Shown piece after piece: positions 21,045-32,407 of a stretch of 64,000 bases of DNA. The stretch is taken from the NCBI GenBank assembly GCA_021014325.1, contig CM037470.1:6165647-6229646 (forward strand). The letters are read 5' to 3'. This stretch comes from Plazaster borealis (lineage: Eukaryota > Echinodermata > Asteroidea > Forcipulatida > Labidiasteridae). Every line of letters begins with the position of its first letter. The stretch's first letter is position 1. The notes under the pieces are model-generated. The model searched no databases, had not been told where the DNA came from, and saw only the letters and a program-made list of their open reading frames with translations. Both the position numbers and the translations under genes were made by a program.

Positions 21045-21391
21045 AACAACACTTGTAAGGTTGAAAAATAGATACAATGTTTGCCGATTTGTAAATTTCT
21101 CACATGATATAAAGATGGTCATGGTGGAAAACCTTTCCCTAGAAATATTTGCCTTGAAATGCTATATGTATAGAGATGTGTGAAACAACTAGCTTTGATC
21201 TCACAATTTCGATACCTGATCCATGAACAAAGGTAAAACAAACATTATACAATTTGTAAACTAGTTTCAGGTGACACCGATGACCGATTGAGTTACAACT
21301 TTCACAGGTTTGTAAAACCATGTATATATTGGGTCACATAAAGTGTGGATACCGGTATTTGACAACTACCAATTTTGTCCGATTGTTTTAA
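21045..21391 (-). mobile_element. TTAA MITE family D, copy D5 (diverged)
   Basis: It reads as a reverse D element: CACATGATATAAAGATGGTC, GGTGACACCGATGACCGATT, CTTTCACAGGTTTGTAA, TATTGGGTCACATAAAGTG and TTTGACAACTACCAATTTTG. The outer TTAA on the right is degraded (GTTTTAAAG). The left end is indistinct. Confidence 0.65.
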
Positions 21392-22620
21392 AGTCAGACA
21401 CAAAAAGTTATCTTGGAAGTTGACTTGGAAAAGTTAGCTCAGAAAAATAATTAATGTGGAGTGTGTCCATGTGGTTTAATGCATTTTGGTTTTGGGTTTT
21501 TAGTCTTTAGTTGCCTTAGTATAAAATACGACTTATTGACAAAAGGAAATTTTATTTTTAGGAAGATTTTACTTTTGTTTCCTTCGAAAATGTAATCTTT
21601 TTTTCAAACTGATGGGGTCAATTCCTGCATCATCATGATTTATAGTAATTGGACGTGGTTCCGTAGGTGTGCTACACAACTCTTTTTGCAGCAATTGTTA
21701 TGTACAGTTTAATGAACTTAATGTTTTAAATGTTTTCCTTTAAACTATTTTGTTCCTTTCAAGTCAGTCTAACCAAACCGAGGCTGCAAGGAAACACAAA
21801 AGTCTGGCCATTGTCCAAGAGAATATTATGTAGGTTTCATTTCTGTTATCGGATATAAGGAACACGACGAAGGTCTGTAGCTACTGTGTGAACAATACCT
21901 AATGTGAAGTCTAAATTCCCTGTCGGTTGTCCATAATAACACCCTAGAGGTGCATGCAAAATGCTAATCGCCCCATAGGAACCGATTCATTTTTGTTGTG
22001 GTTTCCTACTGGAAGCAGTGGAAGTCATTCCAAACGTCTTTTGTTGATAACCGGGAGTTGCCAGCACTGATTTGTCAAGGAAAACTTGATATACAGAGCG
22101 TCGTAATATACAGAGCGTCGTTATAAACGTTAAAAGAAATCATCGCTATAACCATCTGGTTGTTGTACCGTTTTCTCTCTCACAGACGGTTACCTGGCAG
22201 AATGTTAAACATTTCGATACGCGGCTTTAGCGTCGATTCCGGCTTAGGCACCGTCCTTTTGTATGGAGACTCGTACTGAAAGTGTACGCTTTCCGGAGCC
22301 GTTGTTTCGAAATGAGGCCTATTTATGTTGTTAAAATGGGGTACACTTTCTACACTGTTCGCCTCTTTTCATATACAAGCATCAAAAACTGTATACTACT
22401 TTTTACGGGTTGTTTGCATGGTGAAGATTTGGATTATAGCGTACATTCCTGCGAGCTTAATGACATCAAGTTACTACTCATCTGCAGAGTACGGTAGCTG
22501 TTGCCGACGGTCAAAAGGAAAATGCGTTGTTTGCACTAATCAAATCGTGTTTTTTTTTTACACCTTCTCGAAGTTATTTTCTCTTGTGAGGATCTGTAGG
22601 TCTGTAGATTGTTTTTCTTT
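21392..22620. other. Unassigned non-coding
   Basis: Contains a short direct repeat (ATATACAGAGCGTCGT twice near 22090-22122). Two overlapping 71- and 104-residue frames at 22282-22639 lack motifs. Otherwise nothing. Confidence 0.5.
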
Positions 22621-22664
22621 CTCCCAAGATGAAAAATAGTTAAAACTATTTTTCATCTTGGGAG
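22621..22664. repeat. Perfect 44-bp palindromic hairpin
   Basis: 21-bp arms (22621-22641 CTCCCAAGATGAAAAATAG + TT; 22644-22664 its exact complement) separated by only AA. No mismatch. It can extrude as a cruciform or, if transcribed, fold as a short stem. Confidence 0.95.
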
Positions 22665-23686
22665 GCTAACTGTTTTTATTTATTTGTTTTTGTACAGTAT
22701 ATGACCCCGGGGGTTTGTAAACAAACGCATTGAGGTCAAGTATTCACACAGGCTAAACAGGCTGAACGAAAATTCTCAGACGAGTGTATTTTGTCCTGTT
22801 TGTTTTGCCTAGATATGAGGATGGACTATACAAAAAATGAAAGTATTTGATTGAACAAATAATTAGTTATTAACTAATTAGTGATATTGTGTGGGTCAGC
22901 TACCGATATAGGGTGCCGATGTGCTGGATTACAAGAAAACACAAACCTTTTCAACAATATCGTACCGAATGATATAAGGGGTCAAATAGTTTTGCAAACT
23001 GTCATCCAGAAAGGTTACTTGTCTGTAATATATTGACCTTGTACAAAACATCCTGAAAAGAAGTTCCGGCTGACATGCCAGTTTCGGGGGGGGGGGAGGG
23101 GGGGGGGACACACACAAATTCCGAGTTACTTGAAATTGATCACCGGTCGTACATCATCAGCTAGAGACGAGTATCAAAACATTGGGTTTCAATACCTTGA
23201 AGAGGTTTCATCGTAAATGCAATGACGAAGAAGTTGTGAGTGACGCTAGAAGTTTCAGGTTGTTTTCTACGCTTAATTAGTGTAGAGAGTAATTTTATTG
23301 GGAAGGTATATTGCGTCAAGATTTCTAGATGATGCCTCATATATATTTATTTAATTTTTGCCTTGTAAAAAAAATGTGTTCATGGTTACTTCTTTAAATC
23401 ACAGTTTTGGCTTTTTAAATCACAGTTTTGGCTAATGTATTGTTTGAAAGTATGAAAATATATGCGAGTTTAAATTGAATTGAATGCATATGTAATTCCC
23501 TTATGTTAAAAAGCAATATAATATCACAATTATAGACAATGTCACACTGTTTCCGCCCAACACGCGAAGCCAGCCGGTCTTAAACAGCTTCAGCTGTGTC
23601 TTTATCAACCGTTTAAACACCCCCACGTGACGCGCTCTCCACCAATAGGAGTAGCGAAACTGTCTGGGGTATTTATGAATGGACAA
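22665..23686. other. Unassigned, with G runs
   Basis: G tracts at about 23086-23107 (GGGGGGGGGAGGGGGGGGGG). A short direct repeat TTTAAATCACAGTTTTGGCT occurs twice near 23393-23433. No gene. Confidence 0.5.
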
Positions 23687-23975
23687 TATTGATACCTCGA
23701 CTCGTTGTACCTAAATCTCGTACCACCCACTATGGCGACTGTGCATTTTCTTACATTGCACCAGTCTTATGGAACAAGTTACCCAGCGACATCAGAAACA
23801 TTCTCTCAACACATTTCAAACTCATATTAAGAAACTTCTGTTTACTGCAAGTTGTTAACATTCCTGTTTGGGTGTAATTTTCTGTAGAGAGCTTGATACT
23901 TTTGTAGTATCTTTTCTCTAGCGCCTTGAGTAATATTTTACTAGAAAGTGCGCTTTATAAGTTTGTATTATTATT
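23687..23975 (+). pseudogene. 3' end of a CR1/L2-like LINE
   Basis: Open frame 23689-23877 reads VPKSRTTHYGDCAFSYIAP, then LWNKLPSDIRNILSTHFK. It matches the C-terminal pattern of non-LTR reverse transcriptases of the CR1/L2/Rex type (R-T-x-Y-G-D-x-A-F-S, P-x-L-W-N-x-L-P-x-D-I-R, F-K). A stop is followed by a short 3' UTR with AGCGCCTTGAG, AAGTGCGCTTTATAAG and an ATT microsatellite tail, as expected of these LINEs. Everything upstream of the C-terminus is absent, i.e. 5' truncation during insertion. Confidence 0.8.
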
Positions 23976-24220
23976 ATTAGTATACCTCTGTGAAAAATTC
24001 AAACGGTAGTCTTGTGTCCAAACTGTTTATGTTTTGAACGTTTCGGAAAAAAAGGGTATTGATTTCAACCTTTTAGTTTTGCTACATTCTCTTGTGTGTT
24101 TACACTCACTTATCTTAACAAATTGATTCGTCGCAATGTCATCGAGTAGCGTTCCTCAAAAAGTAGAACACAAAAGCGGAAAGTGAAAGTGATTCGGGTC
24201 CGGAGGATATTTCTTATAAC
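23976..24220. other. Unassigned non-coding
   Basis: Flank between the LINE tail and a GC-rich, promoter-like patch. Nothing recognised. Confidence 0.4.
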
Positions 24221-24224
24221 GGCC

Positions 24225-24345
24225 GGGGTTGGATGACGTGAGGTACCCCCAACCCCCGTGAATCGCGGTCTGTTTGCCCCCCACAAAAGTCACGTGTTCT
24301 GCCGCGGTATCGCATATATAATAGTGTTGGATTTAGCTGACGGCC
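24225..24345 (+). promoter_or_regulatory. Promoter-like patch: CACGTG E-box plus TATATAATA
   Basis: GC-rich sequence with TGACGTGA (about 24233), CACGTG (24291-24296), GCCGCGG, then TATATAATA at 24315-24323. The spacing from E-box to TATA-like motif to a purine-rich start region near 24350 would suit an RNA polymerase II core promoter. No confirmed downstream gene: the following frame (24349-24663) starts without ATG and contains a GAA microsatellite. Confidence 0.2.
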
Positions 24346-25674
24346 GTTTTGATCATTGGTGACACCGGACGGGAAGTGATAATACAAAATCCACGCGACA
24401 TAGATCGATCAGCGCGTCTTAAGACCAAAACGTGGTCGATTAAAGAAGAAGAAGAAGAAGAAAAAAAAGCTTTGGTCCCCCACCCGTTCAAGGGGGGTCG
24501 GCTAAACCGCTATGTTATATATCAGCTGTTCGACCTTTCGAACTTGCTCCATATTTTAATGCTACCGGGCGTTCGTTGTGACGAAGGGATGTCTTATTTT
24601 GGTACATTTCTCCTTTTTTACGAATTCGAAGGGTATGGGTCGGAACGATGTCACCTGATGTAGTGTCTTCATCCCAAGTGGCTGGTTCCCCAAATGACGT
24701 CATTGTAGGCATGGCAACAAAACCAACACGGGCAATTTAAGGGTGACACCATTTTGATTGGATTGATGCTATACTCTCTATAGATATAATTGCATTATAA
24801 GTCTTGCGAAGCAAAGTGCACATGTAATAATGACGAAAATGTCATGATCGTGGTAAAGTCAATAAATAAACCACTTGTTAATCTCGACAGATTGTGGAAC
24901 GTACTGTGTACATTGTAATGGAGAATACGCCACAAAATTGGTACATGGAAAGTGACACCGTCACCAGGCACCCCAAGTTAGCACAGTCCATTAAATTGTC
25001 ACTGGTGTTAAAAACACACATTTCTTTTGGTCATTTTTTGTTAACACGCATCTAAAAAAAAAAAACGCCTGGGAAAACCAGTATGCTGTCGATGTATGTG
25101 TTTCATGACGGAAATGTTCCTTGTTTCAATAACAACATTACTTCATACATCCAGTCAAGGTTTTCACCCATGCTTAGGTTTGATTGCCTTAAAATGGGAA
25201 ACATTTCCTTGGAAGATTTCCGGATACCAGGCTCAGTGTTTCAGGACTTGGGGATAAGCAGAGCTGTGTTTTGATAGAGATGTTGTGGCACAGAGGGACC
25301 AGTTTGCTTGTTGCTGGACGCCATTTTCGGTCCAAATGTAGCACACCCAATGTGCAGTCTAGTCTGGCACCCTTTGTGCGCATTATGCGTTTTGTGGGAG
25401 CCAGCCGAAAATGGCTTCCAAACGCAAGTTGTAGCATTTATCCCAATTCAGAGCTCTGAGGGTAAGGTTTGATCTCCAACTTGGCTCAATCGAACCCAGA
25501 GTAGAGGCTTACGGTAACGAGATGGGCCCGTTCTCTGACTCCACGCACTCCGGGATCGGACACCTCTGTCCTCTTGACTCTTAGTTTGATATTTCGGACT
25601 CGAGACTCGGACATTGATTGCCAATTTGAGGATAACTCACTTGGACCCGTATAATAGACTCGAATCCGGCAGAC
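24346..25674. other. Unassigned non-coding
   Basis: Includes a (GAA)n run at about 24446-24461 and an A run near 25055. Overlapping frames at 25083-25459 have no domain. From about 25540, loosely repeated GACTCGGA/GGACTCG motifs appear up to the A4 boundary. Confidence 0.4.
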
Positions 25675-26050
25675 TTAAAGGCACTGAACACGTTTGGTAG
25701 TTGTCAAAGACCAGTTTTCTCACTTGGTGTATCCCAACATATGCATAACAAAACAAGCCTGTGAAAATTTGGGCTCATTTGGTCATCGAAGTTGCAAGAA
25801 AATGATGAAAGAAAAAAAAACCCTGTTGTACACATTTGTGTGCTTTCAGATGGAATAAAAGGCTTCTTGCAAGAAGTCATTTATTATTTTAGTGAGAAAT
25901 TACCTCTTTCTCAAAAACTACGTTACTTCAAAGGAGGGAGTCGTTTCTCACAAATATACTAACAGCTCTCTGTTGCTCGTATAAATACCAAGTCAGTTTT
26001 TATGCTAATATATGTTTTGAGTAATTACCAAACGTGTACAGTGCCTTTAA
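25675..26050 (+). mobile_element. TTAA MITE family A, copy A4
   Basis: TTAAAGGCACTGAACACG to GTGTACAGTGCCTTTAA, both ends intact. The hairpin core is GGCTTCTTGCAAGAAGTC. It has small local duplications in the right half (AGGAGGGAG, TATAAATACC). Confidence 0.9.
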
Positions 26051-26137
26051 GTTTGCAAGAATTACGAATCATATCGTCTGAGTGTCCACCTTTTTAATAA
26101 ACATGTACTAGTCTCGTAGTGATCGAGTCGAGTCTGG

Positions 26138-26473
26138 TATAGACCATGTAACCTATGGCGTCACATGTTTACAAAGGAGCCACAGAGCCTGGACTTCCTG
26201 CAGGCACGATTTGTACGACAGCTAAATGGAAGTAAACATAAAATCTTACATTTATTGTGATTGGACTGTCTGATTTTAGATCAACTTTTGATATGAAGTT
26301 TTAGGGGGGAAATTTCAAAACTTGTTCAGCTGTTACTTTTATGAATTTTTGGACATTGTTACACAAAATAAAAAAACCCCGTTCCTTTATGACAAGTGCA
26401 GTATCTTGCCTGCCAGGAAATGCCCTTGAATCTACAAAGTCATTCTTTTTGTAATGGGTTACATGATACATAG
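26138..26473 (+). mobile_element. TATAGACC-type MITE family T, copy T1
   Basis: The left end TATAGACCATGTAACCT is followed by GGCGTCACATGTTTACAA, AGGAGCC and GCCTGGACTT. The right end GGGTTACATGATACATA is its imperfect inverse. The interior shares blocks with 38793-39139 in reverse (CAACTTTTGATATGAAG, AAACTTGTTCAGCTGTTACTTT, AAGTCATTCTTTTTG). The 89-residue frame at 26301-26570 is inside the repeat. Confidence 0.75.
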
Positions 26474-27413
26474 AACTAATACATTGATATAAAGCTCTCC
26501 TAGTTTTTCTCTCAAACGTTGGAATAACAATCTTTGACCTGGGCGCAGTTTTTTTAATCTGCTTATGCATAATGTTGTTGTATTTATTATTATAGAAAAC
26601 AAGATTTAAAAAACAAACCTGCGTTGTTCCGGTCTCGGGGGTTTGACTCGGAATTGGAATCGGATTAGCACTCCGGACCCGAGATTCGAGAATATAAGAC
26701 TCGGAGTTCCAGTCGTCGCGTTTATTTACTTATAACTTTGAGTTAGATACAAAGCCCAGGTAAGGGTTGACTCCCGAATGGGAACTCGTAACACTAATTT
26801 GTAAACACATAACACACACAGACCATTTGCATACAAAGATATGAACTGTACTTGCCTTTTCCAAGAAAAGGACGGAGCGTAAAAATATGCGGTTAAGGGA
26901 AAGTTGCTTCCCAACAGAGCTCTAATGCAGAGAATTAATTGTTTTTGACAGTTAATTCTATGACAAGGTAACTGGTTTATATGAACTGGCGTGACCTGAG
27001 GGGAGGGGCGGGGGCCTCAGAACTCTTGCACCACTTGTGCCCCTCCAAATGAGAAAAGAAAATGCACAAATGAATGGTTCTTTAGCCACCCCAAGTTATG
27101 TTATTGCCCGCTTGCCACCCCCCCTCCTAACCCCAAAATGAAAATGTCCGGTTACGTCTCTGTTGTAAGTCTGCTCGAGCAGGTCATTCTGGATTGTTTG
27201 TTGATATTATAAGCCGAAAGGAAATACAATATATTTTTCTGTTTGAGAAAGGAATTTCTTTCAATGCAACGAGCTAGAAAATTATGCAAATCAGTCGGGC
27301 CGTTCAGACACGCGGCCAGCCTGCTATTTAAGTTTACCAACATTTGTATAATTATTATTATTTTTTTGTATACGGCCATATTGTTTCCCCGTTTACATCA
27401 TTGCGATCAAATG
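26474..27413. other. Unassigned non-coding
   Basis: A region at 26630-26720 has GACTCGGA/GAGACTCG-like short motifs resembling those at 25540-25680, perhaps one array split by A4 and T1. 27000-27140 is C-rich and Pro-like. No gene. Confidence 0.4.
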
Positions 27414-27515
27414 TTCATCTGAGATAATGAAGTATTACACTTCAATACTCATCTGAGAAAACGAAGTATTACACTTCAATATTCATCTGAGATAATGAAG
27501 TACATGTATTATACT
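27414..27515. repeat. 34-bp tandem repeat, three copies
   Basis: TTCATCTGAGATAATGAAGT then ATTACACTTCAATAC, repeated with CATCTGAGA at 27416, 27450 and 27484, an exact 34-bp spacing. Each unit contains a GAAGTATTACACTTC inverted repeat. Confidence 0.9.
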
Positions 27516-28793
27516 TCGTAATAATTTAAGGCTACAATGGTCATCGGTATAGTATTTATTATAGTTCGTTGACAAATAAATCAAGACAAAACAAAGGTAT
27601 GATGATTGACTGCTTCGATTGCCATGGTTTACCAACATAATGCAACCATGAAATGGCAAAAGTAACACATAAAACAAACCACAGCATATTTTAATTTGTC
27701 ACGAAGCTCTTAATAAAGTTCCTACATAAAGATGTATAGAACTGTGCAGTTTGCATAGTTATATATATACAAATGGGAAGAGTATAACTTGGCCTGAAAC
27801 AGCAAATTTCCCAGCCTGTAAAACTATAAATCGATTATTTACAAAAGCTAATGATATTTTTTTTAGAAATAATAATAATCATGAAAGCAATGACATCGAA
27901 GGCTCCTTCCAGTCGCCATGGGACCGTATCCTGTCCCGTGACAAGTTAACCTTAAAGGGAAAACAAAGGTTTTCCCGGTCAACTTCAGCAAAAAAAGTAT
28001 TAAATTCCATTCAAGCGCATTCAAGTTCATACGCAAATTTGATCAAACTAGGGTCTATAAACTTTTGCAGTCAGTTTCGTTTTCGTGCACACATGATTTC
28101 GTTCTTGTCATTCATGTTCTTTTTATTCATTCTAGTTCGTTTGATACAGGCATTCAATACTACATTTTTAACATTCTTCAGTTGAATGTCCACTACCTTC
28201 GGTATTTACAATTGATGAAATTGTATGGTTGACCAGTCTCTTGCTGCTTACTTTCGCAAAATGGAATGATCTTTGCTGCCTAAGGAATTTGAATGATATC
28301 ATTTTGACCAGTGAATACCAAACTGTTGAAATTGGACTTACTCCTTTTGACTGCTGAATGCTGATGAGACGGGGCGTTCCAGTTCAAACGACATTTGAAT
28401 GGGCCATGTATTTATTTGAATCAGCTTTTGTTGAAATTGGTCAATTGCTTTCAGAAGAAGTGATTTGTTCCCAATATCCTATAATGTTTGATAAACAAAC
28501 ATATTAATCAAACAGGTGGGAAATATATTTAAACTAGATGGACACGCTGTAGACAACTAACAACATTTTGTGTTTTGCCAATCAAATTTCTGGCACGTTC
28601 ATACGTGCTTATTTCAATCGCTGCAATCGAATTAAGCAACCAGTAATTTAATTTATTTGAAAGGGGTCATCAACACATCTTCTTGCCTTTGGCAGTATTT
28701 CAGATTGGAGTACTTCTCTTGAGGCTTGACACTGCTATTGGCTTTATAATCAGCAAACTTCCATTGGAACTAATCAATTGGGTTCTTCTTCCG
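27516..28793. other. Unassigned, with longest non-repeat frame
   Basis: The plus-strand frame 27751-28185 (144 codons) is the longest here that is outside a recognised repeat. It has an Asn run, a basic middle and a hydrophobic C-terminal helix (MISFLSFMFFLFILVRLIQ). No homologous family is recalled and no splice context is evident. Its AT-rich codon use matches the background, so chance is the simplest reading. Confidence 0.3.
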
Positions 28794-29229
28794 TTAAAGG
28801 TTAGGGTCAAAGATTGGCTTTCGTCAATAATGCTTATGAATAGGCCAAAATATAAAGAAAGGCACACTAAAAGGAACATGCGAAAGTTTCAGCTAAATAC
28901 AGTGTCTACTTTCTGAGAAAACAGAAGAAGAAGAAATGCCATGGTATCTTCATAAGAACGTCAAATCCATTCACTTTTAGCGAGGTGACAGCGGGTACCA
29001 ACCGTATCTCTGGGCGCAGCAATCGTGAACGGACACCAACCCTCAACAAATCTGAGAAACGATTCATGCACGAATCGTTTTCGAATGTTTTGGGGTGAAC
29101 AACTATCCAAACCATATTACTTCGAAGGGATTTCTTTCTCAAAACAGTTTGCTGTGCTTTTCCCCAAGTAAGTTTAAAATGGTCATGATTTTTTGGGGAG
29201 TATTTACCAATCTATGACCCTACCTTTAA
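28794..29229 (+). mobile_element. TTAA MITE family E, copy E1
   Basis: Left end TTAAAGGTTAGGGTCAAAG followed by ATTGG; right end CCAATCTATGACCCTACC followed by TTTAA. These are clear inverted ends. The CATGCGAAAGTTTCAG box (the equivalent of CCTGTGAAAATTT) begins 83 bp in. A central hairpin is GAAACGATTC/GAATCGTTTTC around 29071. Its right TTAA doubles as the left TTAA of A5. Confidence 0.8.
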
Positions 29230-29598
29230 AGGTATCGTACACGTTTGGTAATGACTCAAAACAAATATTAGCATAAAAACTTACTTGGTAACAAGCAACG
29301 GAGAGCTGTTGATAGTAAAAAACATTGTAAGAAACGATTTCCTCTGAAGTAACGTAGTTTTGGGGAAAGAGGTAATTTCTCACTAAAATAATAAAAACTT
29401 CTTGCAAGAAGTTTTTATTTTTATCTGAAAGCACACAAATTTGTACAACAAGGGTGTTTTTTCTTTCACAATTTTCTTGCAACTTCGATGACCAATTGAG
29501 ACAAATTTTCACAGGCTTGTTATTTTATGCATATGTTGGGATACACCAAGTGAGAACACTGGTCTTTGACAATTACCAAACGTGTTCAGTGCCTTTAA
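29226..29598 (-). mobile_element. TTAA MITE family A, copy A5
   Basis: Reverse orientation. TTAAAGGTATCGTACACG at the left, CGTGTTCAGTGCCTTTAA at the right. The core hairpin is AACTTCTTGCAAGAAGTT. It abuts E1 through the shared TTAA at 29226-29229. Frames of 92 and 102 residues here are MITE translations. Confidence 0.9.
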
Positions 29599-30278
29599 AG
29601 CATGTACGTTTTATCCTTGTACGCCAGCCTCATTCCCTCATAATCCCACCATATGCAGAAATCAACCCAGACCCACAAAGCCGTATGATATACACGATAC
29701 CTCGAACTGTATCCGTTCTGCGTGTAAGATAACGTCGCCGAACTTCAGGATATCCGGTGACATTTCTATTTAATACGACTGTCAAAGTTGGTTGTTTTTA
29801 AAGTCCCTGCTATTTCCTTGTTCTTCCCATTGCCAATTGTGTGAATTTAATCGAAGAGAACGGAGAGTCAGCTATCGGATGGAGTGAGCTTATATCATTT
29901 GACACGATTTGAGATCGATCTTTGAAAGTGATGAAAAGCTACGCGTGTTAGGACGTGCTCGATCCTCAATACGGGAATGCCACATATGTACAGAGTACGA
30001 ATTATTTGCTGAAGGAAAACAAAAAATAACAAAAAATAAGAATTTTGCACATGTTGTAATTTTTGTTGAATACGATACAGATCAATTCATGAAAAACATT
30101 CGAAATTAGAGAAAAATCACCGGATTCCATTTAAGTTTTTTTAACGGGTGAAAAAACCTTTCATTAATCGAAGCATATAGAAATATCAATTAAAGATACA
30201 TAAATACACACATTGACGAACACATACAAAAAAGAACTGCGCCAAACATCCCACAAACAAACTGAAAAGAAATTGCTT
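29599..30278. other. Unassigned non-coding
   Basis: A 66-residue frame at 29909-30109 has no motif. Nothing else recognised. Confidence 0.5.
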
Positions 30279-30675
30279 GAAGGGTGTGTATACGTTTGGT
30301 AGTTGGAACCCATTGTTTGTTTCAATCCTATATAATTGTAGATATATACCATAAAACTAACCTGTGAAAATTTAATTTCAAAGGTGGTAGCGTTTTTGAG
30401 ATAATTGCCGAAAATCTTGAGTGGTTATGCCACGCAGAAAGAATAATCTGCAATTGGAATACCCGGTACACAATCTGAGAAACGTTACTGCGGTAACACT
30501 TCTCAGATTCAAATTTTTGGGGATAAAAAGTGATATCTTTTTCCATAACAGCAGTACTTCGAAGTGAAACGTTTCTCAAAATGCATTATATTCAAAGCTG
30601 CTGTACTTCTTACCAAGTAAGTTTTCGTTGCCATTAATTTTTCAGAGTCATTACCAAACGTATACAGACCATTTC
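30279..30675 (-). mobile_element. TTAA MITE family B, copy B2
   Basis: Ends AGGGTGTGTATACGTTTGG and CCAAACGTATACAGACC are inverted. The CCTGTGAAAATTT box lies at 30361, about 84 bp from the left end. The central hairpin is AATCTGAGAAACGTTACTGC/GTAACACTTCTCAGATT. The terminal TTAA is mutated on both sides. The 83-residue frame on the minus strand is a MITE translation. Confidence 0.82.
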
Positions 30676-30730
30676 ACAACTGTTAAGAAAACATTGGGAA
30701 TACTACTATGACAAAGTGTTCAAAGTTAAA

Positions 30731-31056
30731 CTAAAGCACGCGGAGAACATCGGTAATTGTCAAAGACCAGTAACAGCCTTTTTTGTGACCCAACATCTAG
30801 GGCCAGCATGAAATAACAAACCTGTGAATGTTTAAGCGCAATCGGTTATTAGAGTCACGAGAAAATAGTGAAAAGACCCCATTACAGTTGTCACTGTTTT
30901 CAAACTTCGTGTTTCGGACACGCGAGATCAAAACTAACTGTTTTCTTCATTTCTCCTATAAACTTATGCATTCCAGGCAAACATAAATTTCAAGGGAAGC
31001 TTTCCACCACGACGATCTCTATACCATTGTGCATGCTCATGCTTATTTTGAACATT
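30731..31056 (+). mobile_element. TTAA MITE family D, copy D2 (right-truncated)
   Basis: CTAAAGCACGCGGAGAACAT left end, then GGTAATTGTCAAAGACCAGT, GTGACCCAACAT, ATGAAATAACAAACCTGTGA (box about 90 bp in) and TTAGAGTCACGAGAAAATAG. It loses similarity near 31050, before the right terminus. Confidence 0.75.
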
Positions 31057-31142
31057 TTTGGGAAACCATGTGGGGTCCAACGCACATTGCTTTTAACTTG
31101 TAAAAGGAAGTAAACAATTGCGCAGAGAGATTCGCCGAGTTT

Positions 31143-31484
31143 ATCGCTGAATATCGGTCAAATTTGGTTGCAAGTACAAGAGTATTTGTGACTTTGCATG
31201 ACATGTTTGACAGGGCCCCGCCCCCTCTTTTCCAAACCACACAGCCAGACCACTCCAAGGAACGGTCATCAGACAGTGCCGTGTCAAAGGTCAACACCAA
31301 TTAAGCTCAATTGACAAACTGAATATCAGTCAATCATGGTTGCAAGTACAAGAGTATTTGTGACTTTGCATGACATGTTTGACATGGCCCCGCCCCCTCT
31401 TTTCCAAACCACACAGCCAGACCACTCAAAGGAACGGTCATCAGACAGTGGCGTGTCAAAGGTCAACGCCAATTAACCCCTGCA
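31143..31484. repeat. 171-bp tandem duplication
   Basis: Two near-identical units (31143-31313 and 31314-31484) with a handful of substitutions. Landmarks GAATATC (31150 and 31321) and GCAAGTACAAGAG (31171 and 31342) give a period of 171. Each has a GC box in reverse (CCCCGCCCCCTC). High identity implies a recent duplication. 171 is divisible by 3, but no frame continues through both. Confidence 0.95.
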
Positions 31485-31876
31485 ATTATTGCATTAACAG
31501 ACCCGGATTCTTCCCCTTCTCCCCCCGTGATTAGGACATCCTCGCCCCTGCTCCATAACCTAAATATAACCCCCTCCCCCAGTCGAGGACCTTTCACGCG
31601 GTAGCACTGGTGGAGTTTCTTAATTGCCACCCGGTATCCGTCCCGGGCTAATTATAGCTATGAAGTAGCAGAAAAAATACCGGAGGAGAAGGGGGGGGGG
31701 GTTCTCGTGGAGGCTTCGTCTCCGGGTGAAGTTCCCGGGGCTCACGGGGTACGGGGCATTTATCCGCATGTGGCAAATTGGCTTGGATGGTACCTGTGTT
31801 TTTACTGCTGATAGCGGTCCAGTTACGCATTGCACTTGGTTATTAGACATGGCAGGTAGTTTGGGTTGTACCACCG
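31485..31876. other. Unassigned, C- and G-rich runs
   Basis: Pyrimidine-rich (TTCTCCCCCCGTGATTAGG; CCCCCTCCCCCAG) and a G run at about 31692-31701. The minus-strand frame 31620-32018 (132 codons) spans this and the L1 foldback, and half of it is repeat-derived. Confidence 0.5.
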
Positions 31877-32028
31877 TATAGACTGTGCAAGTCTCGCGCA
31901 TATTTGAACATTGGGACCCGTTAAAGTGCGCGAGTTTGTTTCCTTCACGCGTTATTAAAGCAATGTAGGTGGGACCAAAGTGGTCCCAAAAATGTTCGAA
32001 TACGCGCGAGACTTGCACGGTCTATAGT
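31877..32028. mobile_element. Foldback MITE L1
   Basis: Left arm TATAGACTGTGCAAGTCTCG, CGCATATTTGAACATT, GGGACC. The right arm, reversed, is TATAGACCGTGCAAGTCTCG, CGCGTATTCGAACATT, GGGACC. About 40 bp of inverted repeat in a 152-bp element. The terminus TATAGACYGTG resembles that of family T (TATAGACCATG), suggesting one superfamily with a TA-type target. Confidence 0.85.
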
Positions 32029-32249
32029 CAGTGTATCAAGTATAGGAAATACCCTTTTCCCCCTCTCAAGTGGGGGCGCTAGGGAAGAGGGAAACCAGCA
32101 AGGATATATCTGGTTTGCTATAAATTTACCAATCTGATTTGTGCAACGGATCGCTCAGTCACTTGCAGAGTCGATTAATTAAAGCATCATTCAAGCTTAT
32201 ACACGAATACATATATAATATTATGAACCGTCGATGGCAATTTCAATTA

Positions 32250-32400
32250 ATGGGTTTACAAAATTGGTAAGGTTGAAACTATATGTTCACAGATTTGCAC
32301 ATAACTTTACAAGGTATTAGATATGGAAAATTTCCCTTGAACTATATTTCTAGTATTTAGTAATACAAATAGTTTTAACCTCGCGAGACCACAAGTATAC
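32250..32400 (-). mobile_element. TTAA MITE family D, copy D6 (fragment)
   Basis: AATTGGTAAGGTTGAAACTA, TGTTCACAGATTTGCACATA and TATTTCTAGTATTTAGTAAT correspond to the left part of D4 (60773-61114). The remainder is missing, cut near the E2 boundary. Confidence 0.55.
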
Positions 32401-32407
32401 GATACAA

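Noticed and set aside
20228..21122. Cys-, Val- and Leu-rich minus-strand frames of 76 to 122 residues
   Set aside because: Produced by CAA/CAG trinucleotide tracts.
24349..24663. 104-residue frame after the promoter-like patch
   Set aside because: Starts at a non-ATG codon, includes a GAA microsatellite as poly-Glu, and has no domain.
27751..28185. 144-residue frame as a membrane-protein gene
   Set aside because: Composition follows the AT-rich background; the only feature is one hydrophobic stretch, with no homologue recalled and no splice signals evident.
31620..32018. 132-residue minus-strand frame
   Set aside because: Half lies in the L1 foldback and the rest in homopolymer-rich DNA; no splice or domain support.
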